From assembly GCA_009618505.1 (NCBI GenBank), contig WJOQ01000255.1, positions 1 to 45,838 on the forward strand: a DNA stretch of 45,838 nucleotides, written 5' to 3'. Positions 26,029 through 35,023 of this stretch are shown here, piece after piece. Made by a program: the position numbers and the translations under genes. The DNA comes from Clostridia bacterium (GTDB taxonomy: Bacteria > Aerophobota > Aerophobia > Aerophobales > AE-B3A). Every line of letters starts with the position of its first letter. Within the stretch, counting starts at the first letter, position 1. Under the pieces are notes generated by a model, which had not been told where the DNA came from, made no database searches, and saw only the letters and a list, made by a program, of their open reading frames with translations.

Positions 26029-27336
26029 ATGAGTGAAAAATTAAGAAGGGAAAAACTTGCCATTGAAGGAGGAAAACCGGTAAAGACCACACCTAACCTA
26101 CCTATGTTCCCCGGTGGGCTGGAAATAGGCCAGGAAGAAAAGAAGGCTGTGCTTGAAGTTCTAGACCACAAGTATCTTTTTCGCTATTACGGCCCAGAGG
26201 AATTTTCCTCCAGAGTAAAATTACTTGAGGAAGAGTTTGCCAAAAAGATGGGAGTAAAATATGCACTGGCAGTGAATTCCTGCACCTCGGCTTTAATTAC
26301 CTCTCTTATAGCAGTGGGAGTTGGTCCAGGAGATGAGGTAATCATTCCTGGATATACATTTTTTGCTAGCTGTGCTGCGGTAATTGCAGCTAGGGCTATT
26401 CCTGTAATTGCCGAGGTTGATGATTCTCTTACTCTGGACCCCGAGGACCTTGAGCGTAAAATAACTCCCCGCACTAAAGCAGTAATGCCGGTTCATATGC
26501 GGGGGGCTCCCTGCAATATGGATGAGATTATGGAAATAGCCAAAAACCATAATTTAAAGGTGGTGGAAGATGCTGCTCAGGCCTGTGGAGGAAGCTATAA
26601 GGGAAGATATTTAGGAACCTTTGGGGATTGCAATACCTTCAGCTTTCAGTATCACAAAATAATTACTGCCGGTGAGGGTGGAATGGTCACCACCGATGAT
26701 GAACTCCTCTATGATAGAGCTCAGGGATATCACGATGTAGCAGCCTGCTGGCGTCCCGGAGGCCCGGGGAAGCGTTTTGGCTCGGCCCGATATAAGGGAG
26801 AGCTTTTTCCAGGAGTTAACTTCCGCATGTCAGAGTTAATAGGGGCAGTAACCAGGGTTCAATTAAGACGCCTTGATGGTCTAATTGAGAGAATGAGAAA
26901 AAATAAGAAAAGAATAAAAGATGCCATTTCCCATATTAAGGGAATACAGTTTCGAAGACTAAATGACCCAGAAGGAGATACGGCTATCGCTTTGTTCTTC
27001 TCACTTCCAACGGCAGAGCTTACAAAGAAATTTGCCAAAGATTTAAGAGCAGAGGGAGTTGAGGCAAATTCCATATATAATAAGGGAGTGCCTGACTGGC
27101 ATATTTATTCCCACTGGGAGATGATTATTAACAAATGGACAGTTACTGCTGAGGGCTGTCCTTACACCTGCCCTCACTATAAAGGTCCAGAGATTAAGTA
27201 TTCAGCTGATATGTTGCCTAAGACCCTGGATTTATTAAGTAAATCCATCCAAATTGACATTCCTCCTCAGTTGACAAAGGAAGATTGCCATATGATTGCC
27301 CGGGGCGTCCACAAAGTAGCAGATGCATATTTATAA
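26029..27336 (+). CDS. DegT/DnrJ/EryC1-family PLP-dependent aminotransferase
   Basis: This 435-residue fold-type I PLP enzyme carries the DegT sugar aminotransferase signatures: YALAVNSCTSALITSL near residue 80, VVEDAAQACGG, and the Schiff-base lysine Lys210 in FQYHKIITAGEGG. The C-terminus matches the family (MLPKTLDLLSKSIQIDIPP). Members aminate keto sugars, and some homologues in catabolic islands act on amino-inositol or unknown substrates. The start is backed by AAGGAGG about 8 bases upstream. It is followed by a broken hydroxypyruvate-isomerase-like gene. A fragment of a second DegT gene lies at 19260. Confidence 0.93.
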   Translation: MSEKLRREKLAIEGGKPVKTTPNLPMFPGGLEIGQEEKKAVLEVLDHKYLFRYYGPEEFSSRVKLLEEEFAKKMGVKYALAVNSCTSALITSLIAVGVGPGDEVIIPGYTFFASCAAVIAARAIPVIAEVDDSLTLDPEDLERKITPRTKAVMPVHMRGAPCNMDEIMEIAKNHNLKVVEDAAQACGGSYKGRYLGTFGDCNTFSFQYHKIITAGEGGMVTTDDELLYDRAQGYHDVAACWRPGGPGKRFGSARYKGELFPGVNFRMSELIGAVTRVQLRRLDGLIERMRKNKKRIKDAISHIKGIQFRRLNDPEGDTAIALFFSLPTAELTKKFAKDLRAEGVEANSIYNKGVPDWHIYSHWEMIINKWTVTAEGCPYTCPHYKGPEIKYSADMLPKTLDLLSKSIQIDIPPQLTKEDCHMIARGVHKVADAYL

Positions 27337-27350
27337 AATAGGAGGGAATA

Positions 27351-27805
27351 ATGGTTAAACTTGATGTCTGTTTGGAAACAGTATCATATCTACCTTAAGT
27401 GAGGCGGCTAAAGTAGTGGAAAAAGAGGGCTTCACTCTCTTACTTGAGCCACTTAACACCTACGTGGACCACCCGGGATATTTCCTTAACTCTGCCAAGG
27501 AGGGAGCCAGGATAATAAGGGATATTAACCATCCCCATATTCACCTGCTTTACGATGTTTATCATATGCAGATAATGGAAGGAAATGTTATATCCACTAT
27601 TGAGCAAAATATTGACATTATAGGCCATTTCCATGCTGCTGGTGTTCCAGGAAGAGGCGAGCTTTACATTGGTGAGCTAAACTATCCCAATATTATCAAG
27701 CGTATTGAAGGATTAGGATACGAGGGATGTTTCGGGCTGGAATATTTTCCCAGCATGGACTCTGAAGAATCACTAAAAAGCATAAAAGAGCTATTAGAAG
27801 ATTAA
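27351..27805 (+). pseudogene. Hydroxypyruvate isomerase-like gene with internal deletion
   Basis: ATG 27351 behind AGGAGGG begins MVKLDVCLETV, the typical start of hydroxypyruvate-isomerase-like TIM barrels, but runs into TAA at 27396-27398. From about 27393 another frame gives the family's C-terminal half: EKEGFTLLLEPLNTYVDHPGYF with a metal Glu, LLYDVYHMQIMEGN, GHFHAAGVPGRGELYIGELNY and GLEYFP. More than 100 residues between the two parts are gone, with a frame change at the junction. A product of 130 residues from GTG 27416 is possible but would lack half the barrel. It is a pseudogene in an otherwise intact operon. Confidence 0.8.
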
Positions 27806-27818
27806 AGGAGCTATTGTT

Positions 27819-29282
27819 ATGGCAATTCGTAAGTTGGAAGGTGGACAATATAGAGTTCTTGGTGATGATCAAATTGAGGATATTCACCAGGCAACTCTAA
27901 AAGTTCTAGAAGAAGTTGGAATAAGGGTAGAACATAAGCCAGCATTAGAAGTGTTCTCTGGTAACGGCTGTGATGTTGATTTTAACAAAAAAATTGTTAA
28001 GATTCCCCAGTATGTGTTGAAAAAAACTCTTCAAACTGCTCCTTCCAGTTTTACTCTTTATGGTAGAAAGCCGGAATTTGACGTATTGGTAGATACTCAA
28101 AATGTGTATACTATAGGGGGCTCATCAGCCTTGTTTGTCTTTGACTTAGATGGAAATCGCCATCCAGCCACGCTTAAGGATTTAGTTGATCTTACCAGAC
28201 TTCAGGATGCTTTGGAGAATCTTCATATTATGCATGGGATTGTTAACCCCCAGGATATTCCTCAACCCGGATTTTGTCGGCGTCTTTTTGCCGCGGTAAT
28301 GGAAAATACCTCCCGAAACTACTATTCTCAGGCTGAGGATGCAGAGGATGTAAGAGACCAAATTGAGATGGCCTCACTTATTTTAGACAGCAAAGAAGAG
28401 GTTAAAAGAAAACCCATTTTTACTGAAGTTGTCTGTATGGTCAGCCCCCTTACTCATCCAGATAAGATGACAGAGGTATTAATGGAATCGGCTAAGTATA
28501 GGGTGCCCCTTTATATAGAAGTTGACGCTCAACCTGGAGGGACAACTCCGGTTACTCTCGCTGGAACACTAGTGGAACAAAATGCCAATATTTTATGTGG
28601 GATAACTTTGGTCCAGCTGGTTAATCCGGGTACACCCTGCATCTACTCTATTGCTTCTGGAATTATGGATATGGCTACAGGAAATTATTCTGGCGGTGCA
28701 CCTGACACATCTCTTTTGCATGCTGCTACTGCTCAAATAGCTCACTATTATAATCTGCCTTTTCAAGGGGGAACCTGTATTGATGCTACTATTTCCGATG
28801 CTCAAGCTGGGTATGAGAGGGCCCTGCAGGTTTTAACCTGTGCTCTTGCTGGAGTTAACTTTGTTCACTTATCTATAGGATTGATGGAGCAAATGCTTTT
28901 GGCCAGTTATGAGCAGTGTGTAATTGACAATGAAATCTTGGGAGCTGCTTTTCGCATTGTAAAAGGAATTGAAGTTAATGAGAATACACTTGCCTTAGAT
29001 GTTATTAAAGAAGTGGGGCCAGGAGGAAATTATCTTATACATGAGCACACAGTAAAGAATTTCAGACAGGTAAGATGGTTTCCTGCTATTACTAACCGGA
29101 AGAAATGGGCGGTGTGGGAGTCTAAAGGGGCAAAGGATATGGGACAGAGAGCCAGGGAGAAAGCAAGACAAATTTTAAAGGAACATCATCCCCAATATCT
29201 TTCTTTAAAGCTATGCCAGGAATTAGATAAGTTTGCCCAACGAGCCCAAAAAAGAGTTTTAAAAACGATTGCTAGAGGGTAG
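27819..29282 (+). CDS. MttB-family methyltransferase, non-pyrrolysine type
   Basis: This 487-residue protein has the MttB fold (start region YRVLGDDQIEDIHQATLKVLEEVGIRVEH, later TSRNYYSQAEDAEDVRDQIEMASLI, end NRKKWAVWESKGAKDMGQRARE). Relatives without pyrrolysine, such as the glycine-betaine enzyme MtgB, transfer a methyl group from a quaternary amine to a corrinoid protein. No internal TAG occurs, and ordinary genes here end in TAG, so pyrrolysine is not expected. The ribosome-binding site AAGGAG lies about 9 bases upstream. It sits between a broken isomerase gene and the large hydrolase-like gene. No corrinoid protein or reactivase gene is adjacent. The substrate could be a methylated amine or a methylated glycan component. 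Confidence 0.88.
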   Translation: MAIRKLEGGQYRVLGDDQIEDIHQATLKVLEEVGIRVEHKPALEVFSGNGCDVDFNKKIVKIPQYVLKKTLQTAPSSFTLYGRKPEFDVLVDTQNVYTIGGSSALFVFDLDGNRHPATLKDLVDLTRLQDALENLHIMHGIVNPQDIPQPGFCRRLFAAVMENTSRNYYSQAEDAEDVRDQIEMASLILDSKEEVKRKPIFTEVVCMVSPLTHPDKMTEVLMESAKYRVPLYIEVDAQPGGTTPVTLAGTLVEQNANILCGITLVQLVNPGTPCIYSIASGIMDMATGNYSGGAPDTSLLHAATAQIAHYYNLPFQGGTCIDATISDAQAGYERALQVLTCALAGVNFVHLSIGLMEQMLLASYEQCVIDNEILGAAFRIVKGIEVNENTLALDVIKEVGPGGNYLIHEHTVKNFRQVRWFPAITNRKKWAVWESKGAKDMGQRAREKARQILKEHHPQYLSLKLCQELDKFAQRAQKRVLKTIARG

Positions 29283-29291
29283 GAGGAAAAG

Positions 29292-32200
29292 ATGGTAAAA
29301 GATGAATTAGTTAATCTGGTAGAGTTTGGGAAAATTAAATGGTGGTCAGGTAAGTACCCAAATGAAATTGAAAGCCATCTTATCCAGCCTCTTAAGGATG
29401 AAGAGGGGAATTCCTATTGGCTGCCAGCGGCAGAATCCAGGGAAAGTGAGTCCCATATAGGAGTAGAGTGGAATGAGCCAAGAAACGTATACAACCTGGA
29501 AGTAATCTATAAAGAGGATGAGTTTATTCCAAAACCAGACTCAGTAAAGGTGCAGTACTGGCAATGTAATTGGCCAACCCCTGCCCCGGAAAGGTTGAAA
29601 GGAGCAAAGCGAGGCTGGATAGGGGCCGATGATTCTTATCATGGAGAATGGATAAGAGCTAATACTAAAGTAACAGCTCATAAAAATAAACATATCTATA
29701 GCTTTGAGCATCTTGATATTGTGGAGCTGCCTGATGAGCAAAAAATAGAGGAAGCTGAGGATTGGAATGCTTTTTTCAGAAAGACTTTAAAAATCCGCCT
29801 TGTATTCAAGAATAATCCTGGACCTGCTATTGCTGATCTCAAAGTATACTCTAAGTCTTTATGGAAACATATAGATTTGGATATTTTTTTTGGATGCGGT
29901 GAAAATGATAAGGGAAGGGATTGGTCAGGAACTATAGAGGCCTATAATGGCAGAATAAAAGATATCCGGCCCCTAGATTTTGACAAAGATGATGCTATTG
30001 CTAAAAATCATGCCTGGAAGTGCAGGACTAAAGGAAGACCCAAGGGAATTCGAACTCATGCGATGTATGCCAATGGCCTTGAATCTTCAGATAGTACTAT
30101 AATTACACTAAGGACAAAAGCAAAGAGCTTTTCCTTTCTTGTTGGTGATGTAATTAAAGGGCCTATTTTTATAAAGGACTATGATGTCTTTATAAAAAAG
30201 AGCAAAGAGCAAATTGACTACAAGGTATATTTAAACCAATTAGCATCTTCGAATAAGAAGAGTATCTATGACTTAGTTATTTTCCAGCCAGAGCAATCAT
30301 ACGAAAGAGCTTTTAAAGAAATCCCACCCTTGCAAAAAATCAAACACGAGGAATCTGCCCTGCCACCTTTGCAAAAAAGTAAAGACGTGGTAACTGCCCT
30401 GCCCTCTTTAGCAGAAGTTTTACAAAAATATGGTAGATACCTCATTTTAGGTTGCGAGGGAAATCGCCAGGAATTTGCCTTGGGGTTTAATGGGCACTTG
30501 TTTGCTAATAAGAAATTTCTTAAACCTTATGGCCGTGATATAGATAAACTTCTGTGGCCGGGGATGGAAATACAGTATAAGTTTGGTACTGGAGATACCC
30601 CTGATTTTAGAGAGAGGGAAGATGGCTGCATACAAAGCTTAAAAGAGGGATACCTGCCTATAGTAGCAACCTGTTGGATAGATAGGGAAATTGAGTATAA
30701 AGAAGAGACGTTCACTAGCTTTCTTGATGATTCTATTAAGCATTCTCTCCTAAAACGTGGGGATGAGGATATTGTTTGCCTGATGCAATTTAGTGCCAGG
30801 AATACTACAAAAGGGAAAAAACAGGCAAAGATATGGCTTACAATCCAACCTCCTGAAGAGTTATCCTTTGAGGATGGATTTATTTTGGCTAAAGGTAGAG
30901 TAGTTTTGGGTGAAACAGTAAAAGATAAGTGGAAAATTCAGAAATATGAGGAGCCTTTGATTAGAGCTTATATTAATGTTAACAACAAAGGTGCGCTCAC
31001 TGCCAAAACATATGTAAGCAAATTAGAGAATACTCATGGTATTTCCAATGCCATAGTATATGAAGTTGAACTTGATAGCTATGAGGAACACACAATTAAT
31101 CTTGCTATTCCCTTCGTTAGTTTAATTAAAAATAAGAACTTACTTTCCTCTCTGAGGTATAATGAAAAATTAAGGGAAGTAATTTCATACTGGAAAAACT
31201 ATATTGACGAAGGCATGCAAGTAAATGTTCCTGATCCTATTATTAACGATTTCTATAAAGCTGTACCTATTCATGTAGCCATTACTGTGGATAAAGATCC
31301 TATCTCGGGCTTATATGAGCTGCCCCCGGCTACTTATGAATACGGCCCTTGTGGAAATGAGGCCTGCTGGCAAATTCGTCAACTTGATTATCGGGGGTAT
31401 CACAAACGTGCCGAGGAATATCTGGAAGCATTCATTCAACTTCAAGGGAAAATGCCTTTTGATGGGAATTTTAAATCTAAAGAAGGCTCTTTCCAGGCTT
31501 GTGGCACCTATGGAGATGAAATACACAGAGGAGTTTTTGCTTATAATCTTGATCATGGATTTATTCTTTTCCAACTTGCAGAACATTATCTTTTAACAAG
31601 AGATGATAAGTGGCTAACCAGAATATTACCCAATCTTCTAAAGGGGTGCGAGTTTATAATTCGTGAGAGAGCCGCTACTATGGGCAGGGAAGCTAATGGC
31701 AGTAAACGCTCAGAGTATGGTTTGCTGCCAGCGGGCCATATGGAAGATAATCAGGAATGGAGACATTGGTTTGCTGTTAATGCTTATGCTTACTATGGCA
31801 TGAAATTAACAACAGATATACTAAAAAAGATTAATCATTCCGAGGCAGAGAGAATTTCCAAAGAAGCCAGAGCTTATTGTAAAGATATTCGTGAGGCAGT
31901 AGAAAAGGCAATGATAGAATCACCAGTTGTTAAATTACTAGATGGTACCTGCGTCCCTCATATTCCTGCCCGAGCCCGACTGCGTGGAAGAGAGTTAGGA
32001 TGGTTGCGTGAGGGTGGATATGGACCTTTACACTTGGTTGGCTGTGATATAATAAAGCTCGATGAGGAGATAACAACATGGATTTTAAAGGACCTGGAGG
32101 ATAATATATTTATTAGCCGGGAATTTGGATGGCCAATAGATCTTGAAAAACACTGGTTTAGTCAGGGAGGGGTAGCCTGTCAACCACTACTATTAAATAA

Positions 32201-32729
32201 TGGTATAGTTTATTTAAAAAGAGGACAAATTAAACACGCCATAAGGTGGCTTTATAATTCTTTAGGGGTGAGTTTATACCCGGATGTTAAAGTTTTTGCT
32301 GAATGGGTGTCGGAACCCGGGCATGGTGTTGGCCCTTTTTATAAAACTTCTGATGAGTGTGAATTTCTTAACTGGCTGCGTATGTTTTTAGTTTATGAAC
32401 AAAAAAATAAATTATTTCTTGCTATGGGCACAGCAAGAAATTGGCTAAAAGATGGTAAAACTATCACGGTAAAAAAATCAGCTACTTATTTTGGGATTGT
32501 AAATTACGAGTTACATTCAAAGGTTACTTCTGGAGAAATTGAAGCAACCTTAAATCCGCCAAAGCGCAGTATTCCAGAAAAAATTGTCATTTGTTTTCGC
32601 CATCCAGAGAAAAAACGGATACAAAGTGTCATCGTCAACGGTGTTAAACATCAAGATTATGATGCTGATAAAGAAGTTATTTATTTAACCAAATTATCTG
32701 ATGAGATGAAAATAGTGGTTAAATACTGA
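29292..32729 (+). CDS. Large putative glycoside hydrolase with C-terminal (alpha/alpha)6-type domain
   Basis: This 1145-residue protein matches no family I can name. The N-terminal 200 residues look beta-rich and discoidin-like (SHIGVEWNEPRNVYNLEVIY). Residues 210-640 are mainly beta with a short internal repeat (PPLQKIKHEESALPPLQKSKD). From about residue 680 a helical part follows with YEYGPCGNEACWQIRQLDYRGYHKRAEEY, YAYYGMKLTTDIL and ARAYCKDIREAVEKAM, typical of six-hairpin glycosidases. Acidic candidates are Glu689 in GNEACW and Glu/Asp residues in GHMEDNQEWRHWF. No signal peptide is seen. The start is supported by GGAGG. Its context suggests a sugar-releasing enzyme, possibly of a new family. 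Confidence 0.6.
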   Translation: MVKDELVNLVEFGKIKWWSGKYPNEIESHLIQPLKDEEGNSYWLPAAESRESESHIGVEWNEPRNVYNLEVIYKEDEFIPKPDSVKVQYWQCNWPTPAPERLKGAKRGWIGADDSYHGEWIRANTKVTAHKNKHIYSFEHLDIVELPDEQKIEEAEDWNAFFRKTLKIRLVFKNNPGPAIADLKVYSKSLWKHIDLDIFFGCGENDKGRDWSGTIEAYNGRIKDIRPLDFDKDDAIAKNHAWKCRTKGRPKGIRTHAMYANGLESSDSTIITLRTKAKSFSFLVGDVIKGPIFIKDYDVFIKKSKEQIDYKVYLNQLASSNKKSIYDLVIFQPEQSYERAFKEIPPLQKIKHEESALPPLQKSKDVVTALPSLAEVLQKYGRYLILGCEGNRQEFALGFNGHLFANKKFLKPYGRDIDKLLWPGMEIQYKFGTGDTPDFREREDGCIQSLKEGYLPIVATCWIDREIEYKEETFTSFLDDSIKHSLLKRGDEDIVCLMQFSARNTTKGKKQAKIWLTIQPPEELSFEDGFILAKGRVVLGETVKDKWKIQKYEEPLIRAYINVNNKGALTAKTYVSKLENTHGISNAIVYEVELDSYEEHTINLAIPFVSLIKNKNLLSSLRYNEKLREVISYWKNYIDEGMQVNVPDPIINDFYKAVPIHVAITVDKDPISGLYELPPATYEYGPCGNEACWQIRQLDYRGYHKRAEEYLEAFIQLQGKMPFDGNFKSKEGSFQACGTYGDEIHRGVFAYNLDHGFILFQLAEHYLLTRDDKWLTRILPNLLKGCEFIIRERAATMGREANGSKRSEYGLLPAGHMEDNQEWRHWFAVNAYAYYGMKLTTDILKKINHSEAERISKEARAYCKDIREAVEKAMIESPVVKLLDGTCVPHIPARARLRGRELGWLREGGYGPLHLVGCDIIKLDEEITTWILKDLEDNIFISREFGWPIDLEKHWFSQGGVACQPLLLNNGIVYLKRGQIKHAIRWLYNSLGVSLYPDVKVFAEWVSEPGHGVGPFYKTSDECEFLNWLRMFLVYEQKNKLFLAMGTARNWLKDGKTITVKKSATYFGIVNYELHSKVTSGEIEATLNPPKRSIPEKIVICFRHPEKKRIQSVIVNGVKHQDYDADKEVIYLTKLSDEMKIVVKY

Positions 32730-32751
32730 TTAATAAAGCAAGGAAAAAATC

Positions 32752-33918
32752 ATGGTTTTAGATTTTAATATTCCTGCTAAAGAGATTGAACGAAGAAAAC
32801 AGGTTATTCGAGATGTATGGGATTACAAATTGGATAACGTTGATCATATTCCTATCCAGTTGATCCCGGTACCAAACTCAAAAGGCTATACTCTTAAAGA
32901 AAGATTCACTGATAAAAGAAAACAGTTAGAAGTGGAGGTGGAAAAAATTAAGGCAGGCTTAGAGTTAATGCCTGATGATTATATACCAACTTTGCATCCT
33001 GATTTAGGTTATGTAGTTACCCAAAGTGTTTTTGGAATGAAACCAGTTTATGCTGATTCTCATCAACCTCCTTATACTAAGAAAGACCCTCCCAAAATTG
33101 CAAAAATTGATGAGGTATACAAATTGAAGCTACCCGATCCTTGTTATGATGGTTTGATGCCTGAAGGATTAGAGAGAATAAAGTATCTGATGAAGGAAAC
33201 AAACTATCAATTCCCCTGTTCATTATTAGACATAGGTGGTCCTATGGATATAGCCCATGAGTTAATGGAGACAAATTTATTTTTTACGGCTATGTACGAT
33301 GCACCTGATACAATCGAGTATTTGGCAAATTTTTTAGCTGACGTTTTAATTGCACTTCGAGATGCATGTATTGAGACAGCTGGTGGTATAGAGAATATAA
33401 CCTCAACTGAATGGGATGAGAAGTGGTTTCCTAAAAAGGGCTACGTAAGTAATGACCTGGCGGCTATGTATTCTCCCAAGTTTTTTGAAAAATTTGCTAT
33501 ACCCGCAGATGATAAAATATATAATAAATATGGGGGTGGCTTGCTTCACAATTGCGGTCCTCATCCCTCTGTTGAGTATTACTTAAGGGATAATCCCAAG
33601 ATTTACGGTCTCACCTGCACTGCCTGGGATTTAGACAAGGAAACCTTAGAGAAGATAAAAGTCTTATTTAATCACAAAGCTATTCTCTATGTAGAACTGC
33701 GGATAACAGAATCAATCAGGAGAACAGTGGAAGAATATAAACGAGTCGTAGATGCTTTAATGCCGGGTGTGATAGCAATACCATGGATGTGGATAGGGCC
33801 AAGTACCTCACTTTATCCTGTCCCGTCTGATATAGATGTTCGCAGGGATACACCAATCCTATACAATAAACTTCTGAAAATAACAAAGGAATATGCAGAT
33901 AAGATAAAAAAAGGTTAA
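32752..33918 (+). CDS. UroD-like protein with HNCG motif
   Basis: This 388-residue UroD-superfamily protein has the subgroup start IPAKEIERRKQVIRDVWDYKLDNVDHIPIQ. It carries His266-Asn-Cys268-Gly in GGGLLHNCGPHPSVEYYL, the expected metal motif of methyltransferase-like members. The conserved mid-region ITSTEWDEKWFPKKGYVSNDLAAMYSP is intact. The distal MtaA cysteine is not visible (VIAIPWMWIGPS). The gene follows the large hydrolase-like gene by 22 bases and precedes another UroD-like gene by 6 bases or a little more, so the three are probably one transcript. It may form a functional pair with the neighbour. Confidence 0.86.
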   Translation: MVLDFNIPAKEIERRKQVIRDVWDYKLDNVDHIPIQLIPVPNSKGYTLKERFTDKRKQLEVEVEKIKAGLELMPDDYIPTLHPDLGYVVTQSVFGMKPVYADSHQPPYTKKDPPKIAKIDEVYKLKLPDPCYDGLMPEGLERIKYLMKETNYQFPCSLLDIGGPMDIAHELMETNLFFTAMYDAPDTIEYLANFLADVLIALRDACIETAGGIENITSTEWDEKWFPKKGYVSNDLAAMYSPKFFEKFAIPADDKIYNKYGGGLLHNCGPHPSVEYYLRDNPKIYGLTCTAWDLDKETLEKIKVLFNHKAILYVELRITESIRRTVEEYKRVVDALMPGVIAIPWMWIGPSTSLYPVPSDIDVRRDTPILYNKLLKITKEYADKIKKG

Positions 33919-33933
33919 AAGGTAGTGAATGAT

Positions 33934-34935
33934 ATGCAGAGTAGTTATGAAATTGTCAGACGAGCCATAGAATTTGATGGACCGGAGCGAGTACCCTATA
34001 ATTTTGATGAAAACCGAACGCCGGTTATTAGGACAAAATACGGGGATGATTTTATCTGGGTCTTTGTAGATCCAGATCCCTCTTTTGTGCCTCATGTTTC
34101 AGGGGAAAGTGAGCTGGGAGTGGTCAGTAAAACCTTAGATGAAAAAGTAATGGGCATACCTAAACAGCATTCCCTTGATGACTGGGGAAAACTGAAGGAT
34201 TATAAGCTTCCTGATTATACCTTGCTCGAAAGGTATAAGAATATGGAGAGGCGAATTGCAGAAAAGCCGGATAAATACGTGCTGGGCATGTTCCCCCACT
34301 TTCTGTTTCAAGTGCTTCCGGAATTATTGGGTTTTGAGCAATTCACAATTTCTATCCTCGCTGAGCGAGAAAACTTAGAGGGACTGCTAGACATGCTGAC
34401 CGAAAGCTGTATCAAGGTTGTCCACTGCATGGCGGACAGGGGGGTTTATGGTATTATTGCCATAGATGATATGGGGTTTCAGGACCGCCTCATGATCAGT
34501 CCAAAGCACTGGAGAGAAATCATCAAGCCTAGATATGCTACGGTTATTCAAGTCGCTCATGAGAGAGGGATTCATATCTTCAGTCACATCTGTGGGTTTA
34601 TCCTAGATATTATTGAGGATTTGATTGAAGTGGGACTGGATGTTATTCAGATTGACCAGCAGGATAACATGGGAATCGATGAGCTTGCCAGAAGGTATGG
34701 GGGCAGGATTTGCTTTTTCTGTCCGGTTGACATCCAAACTACCCTCAGTAAGCCGAATTTGCCAGCTATCGAAGAAAAAGTCAAACACTTACTCTGGGCC
34801 TTTGGAAGGTATAATGGGGGATTTATGGTTAAAACCTATCCCCAGCCTGAAGCTATTGGCATCCCAGAGGAAAACACCGCATATATGTGTGAGATGTTTA
34901 AAAAGTATGGAAAATATCCCTTAGATATTGATTAA
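33934..34935 (+). CDS. UroD-like protein with HICG motif
   Basis: This protein of about 333 residues shows the family's substrate-side start (EFDGPERVPYNFDENRTPVI). The metal-type motif is His218-Ile-Cys220-Gly in IFSHICGFILDIIED. Then comes LDVIQIDQQDNMGIDELARRYGGRI, the classical UroD-like barrel end. ATG 33934 is chosen because AAAGG lies 11 bases upstream. A GTG at 33925 would add three residues but is too close to that site. It closes the long plus-strand run. The 88 bases to the convergent minus-strand gene contain nothing I recognise. Confidence 0.86.
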   Translation: MQSSYEIVRRAIEFDGPERVPYNFDENRTPVIRTKYGDDFIWVFVDPDPSFVPHVSGESELGVVSKTLDEKVMGIPKQHSLDDWGKLKDYKLPDYTLLERYKNMERRIAEKPDKYVLGMFPHFLFQVLPELLGFEQFTISILAERENLEGLLDMLTESCIKVVHCMADRGVYGIIAIDDMGFQDRLMISPKHWREIIKPRYATVIQVAHERGIHIFSHICGFILDIIEDLIEVGLDVIQIDQQDNMGIDELARRYGGRICFFCPVDIQTTLSKPNLPAIEEKVKHLLWAFGRYNGGFMVKTYPQPEAIGIPEENTAYMCEMFKKYGKYPLDID

Positions 34936-35023
34936 TACATACCCAGAGATCTCATTCAAATATCTTAACATTACTACATATTATCCTGTTCTACTATAAA
35001 AGACCGCTGCCGGCTAATTAATT

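Noticed and set aside
34936..35023. Possible terminator between the convergent UroD-like genes
   Set aside because: No stem of useful length followed by a T-run could be found.
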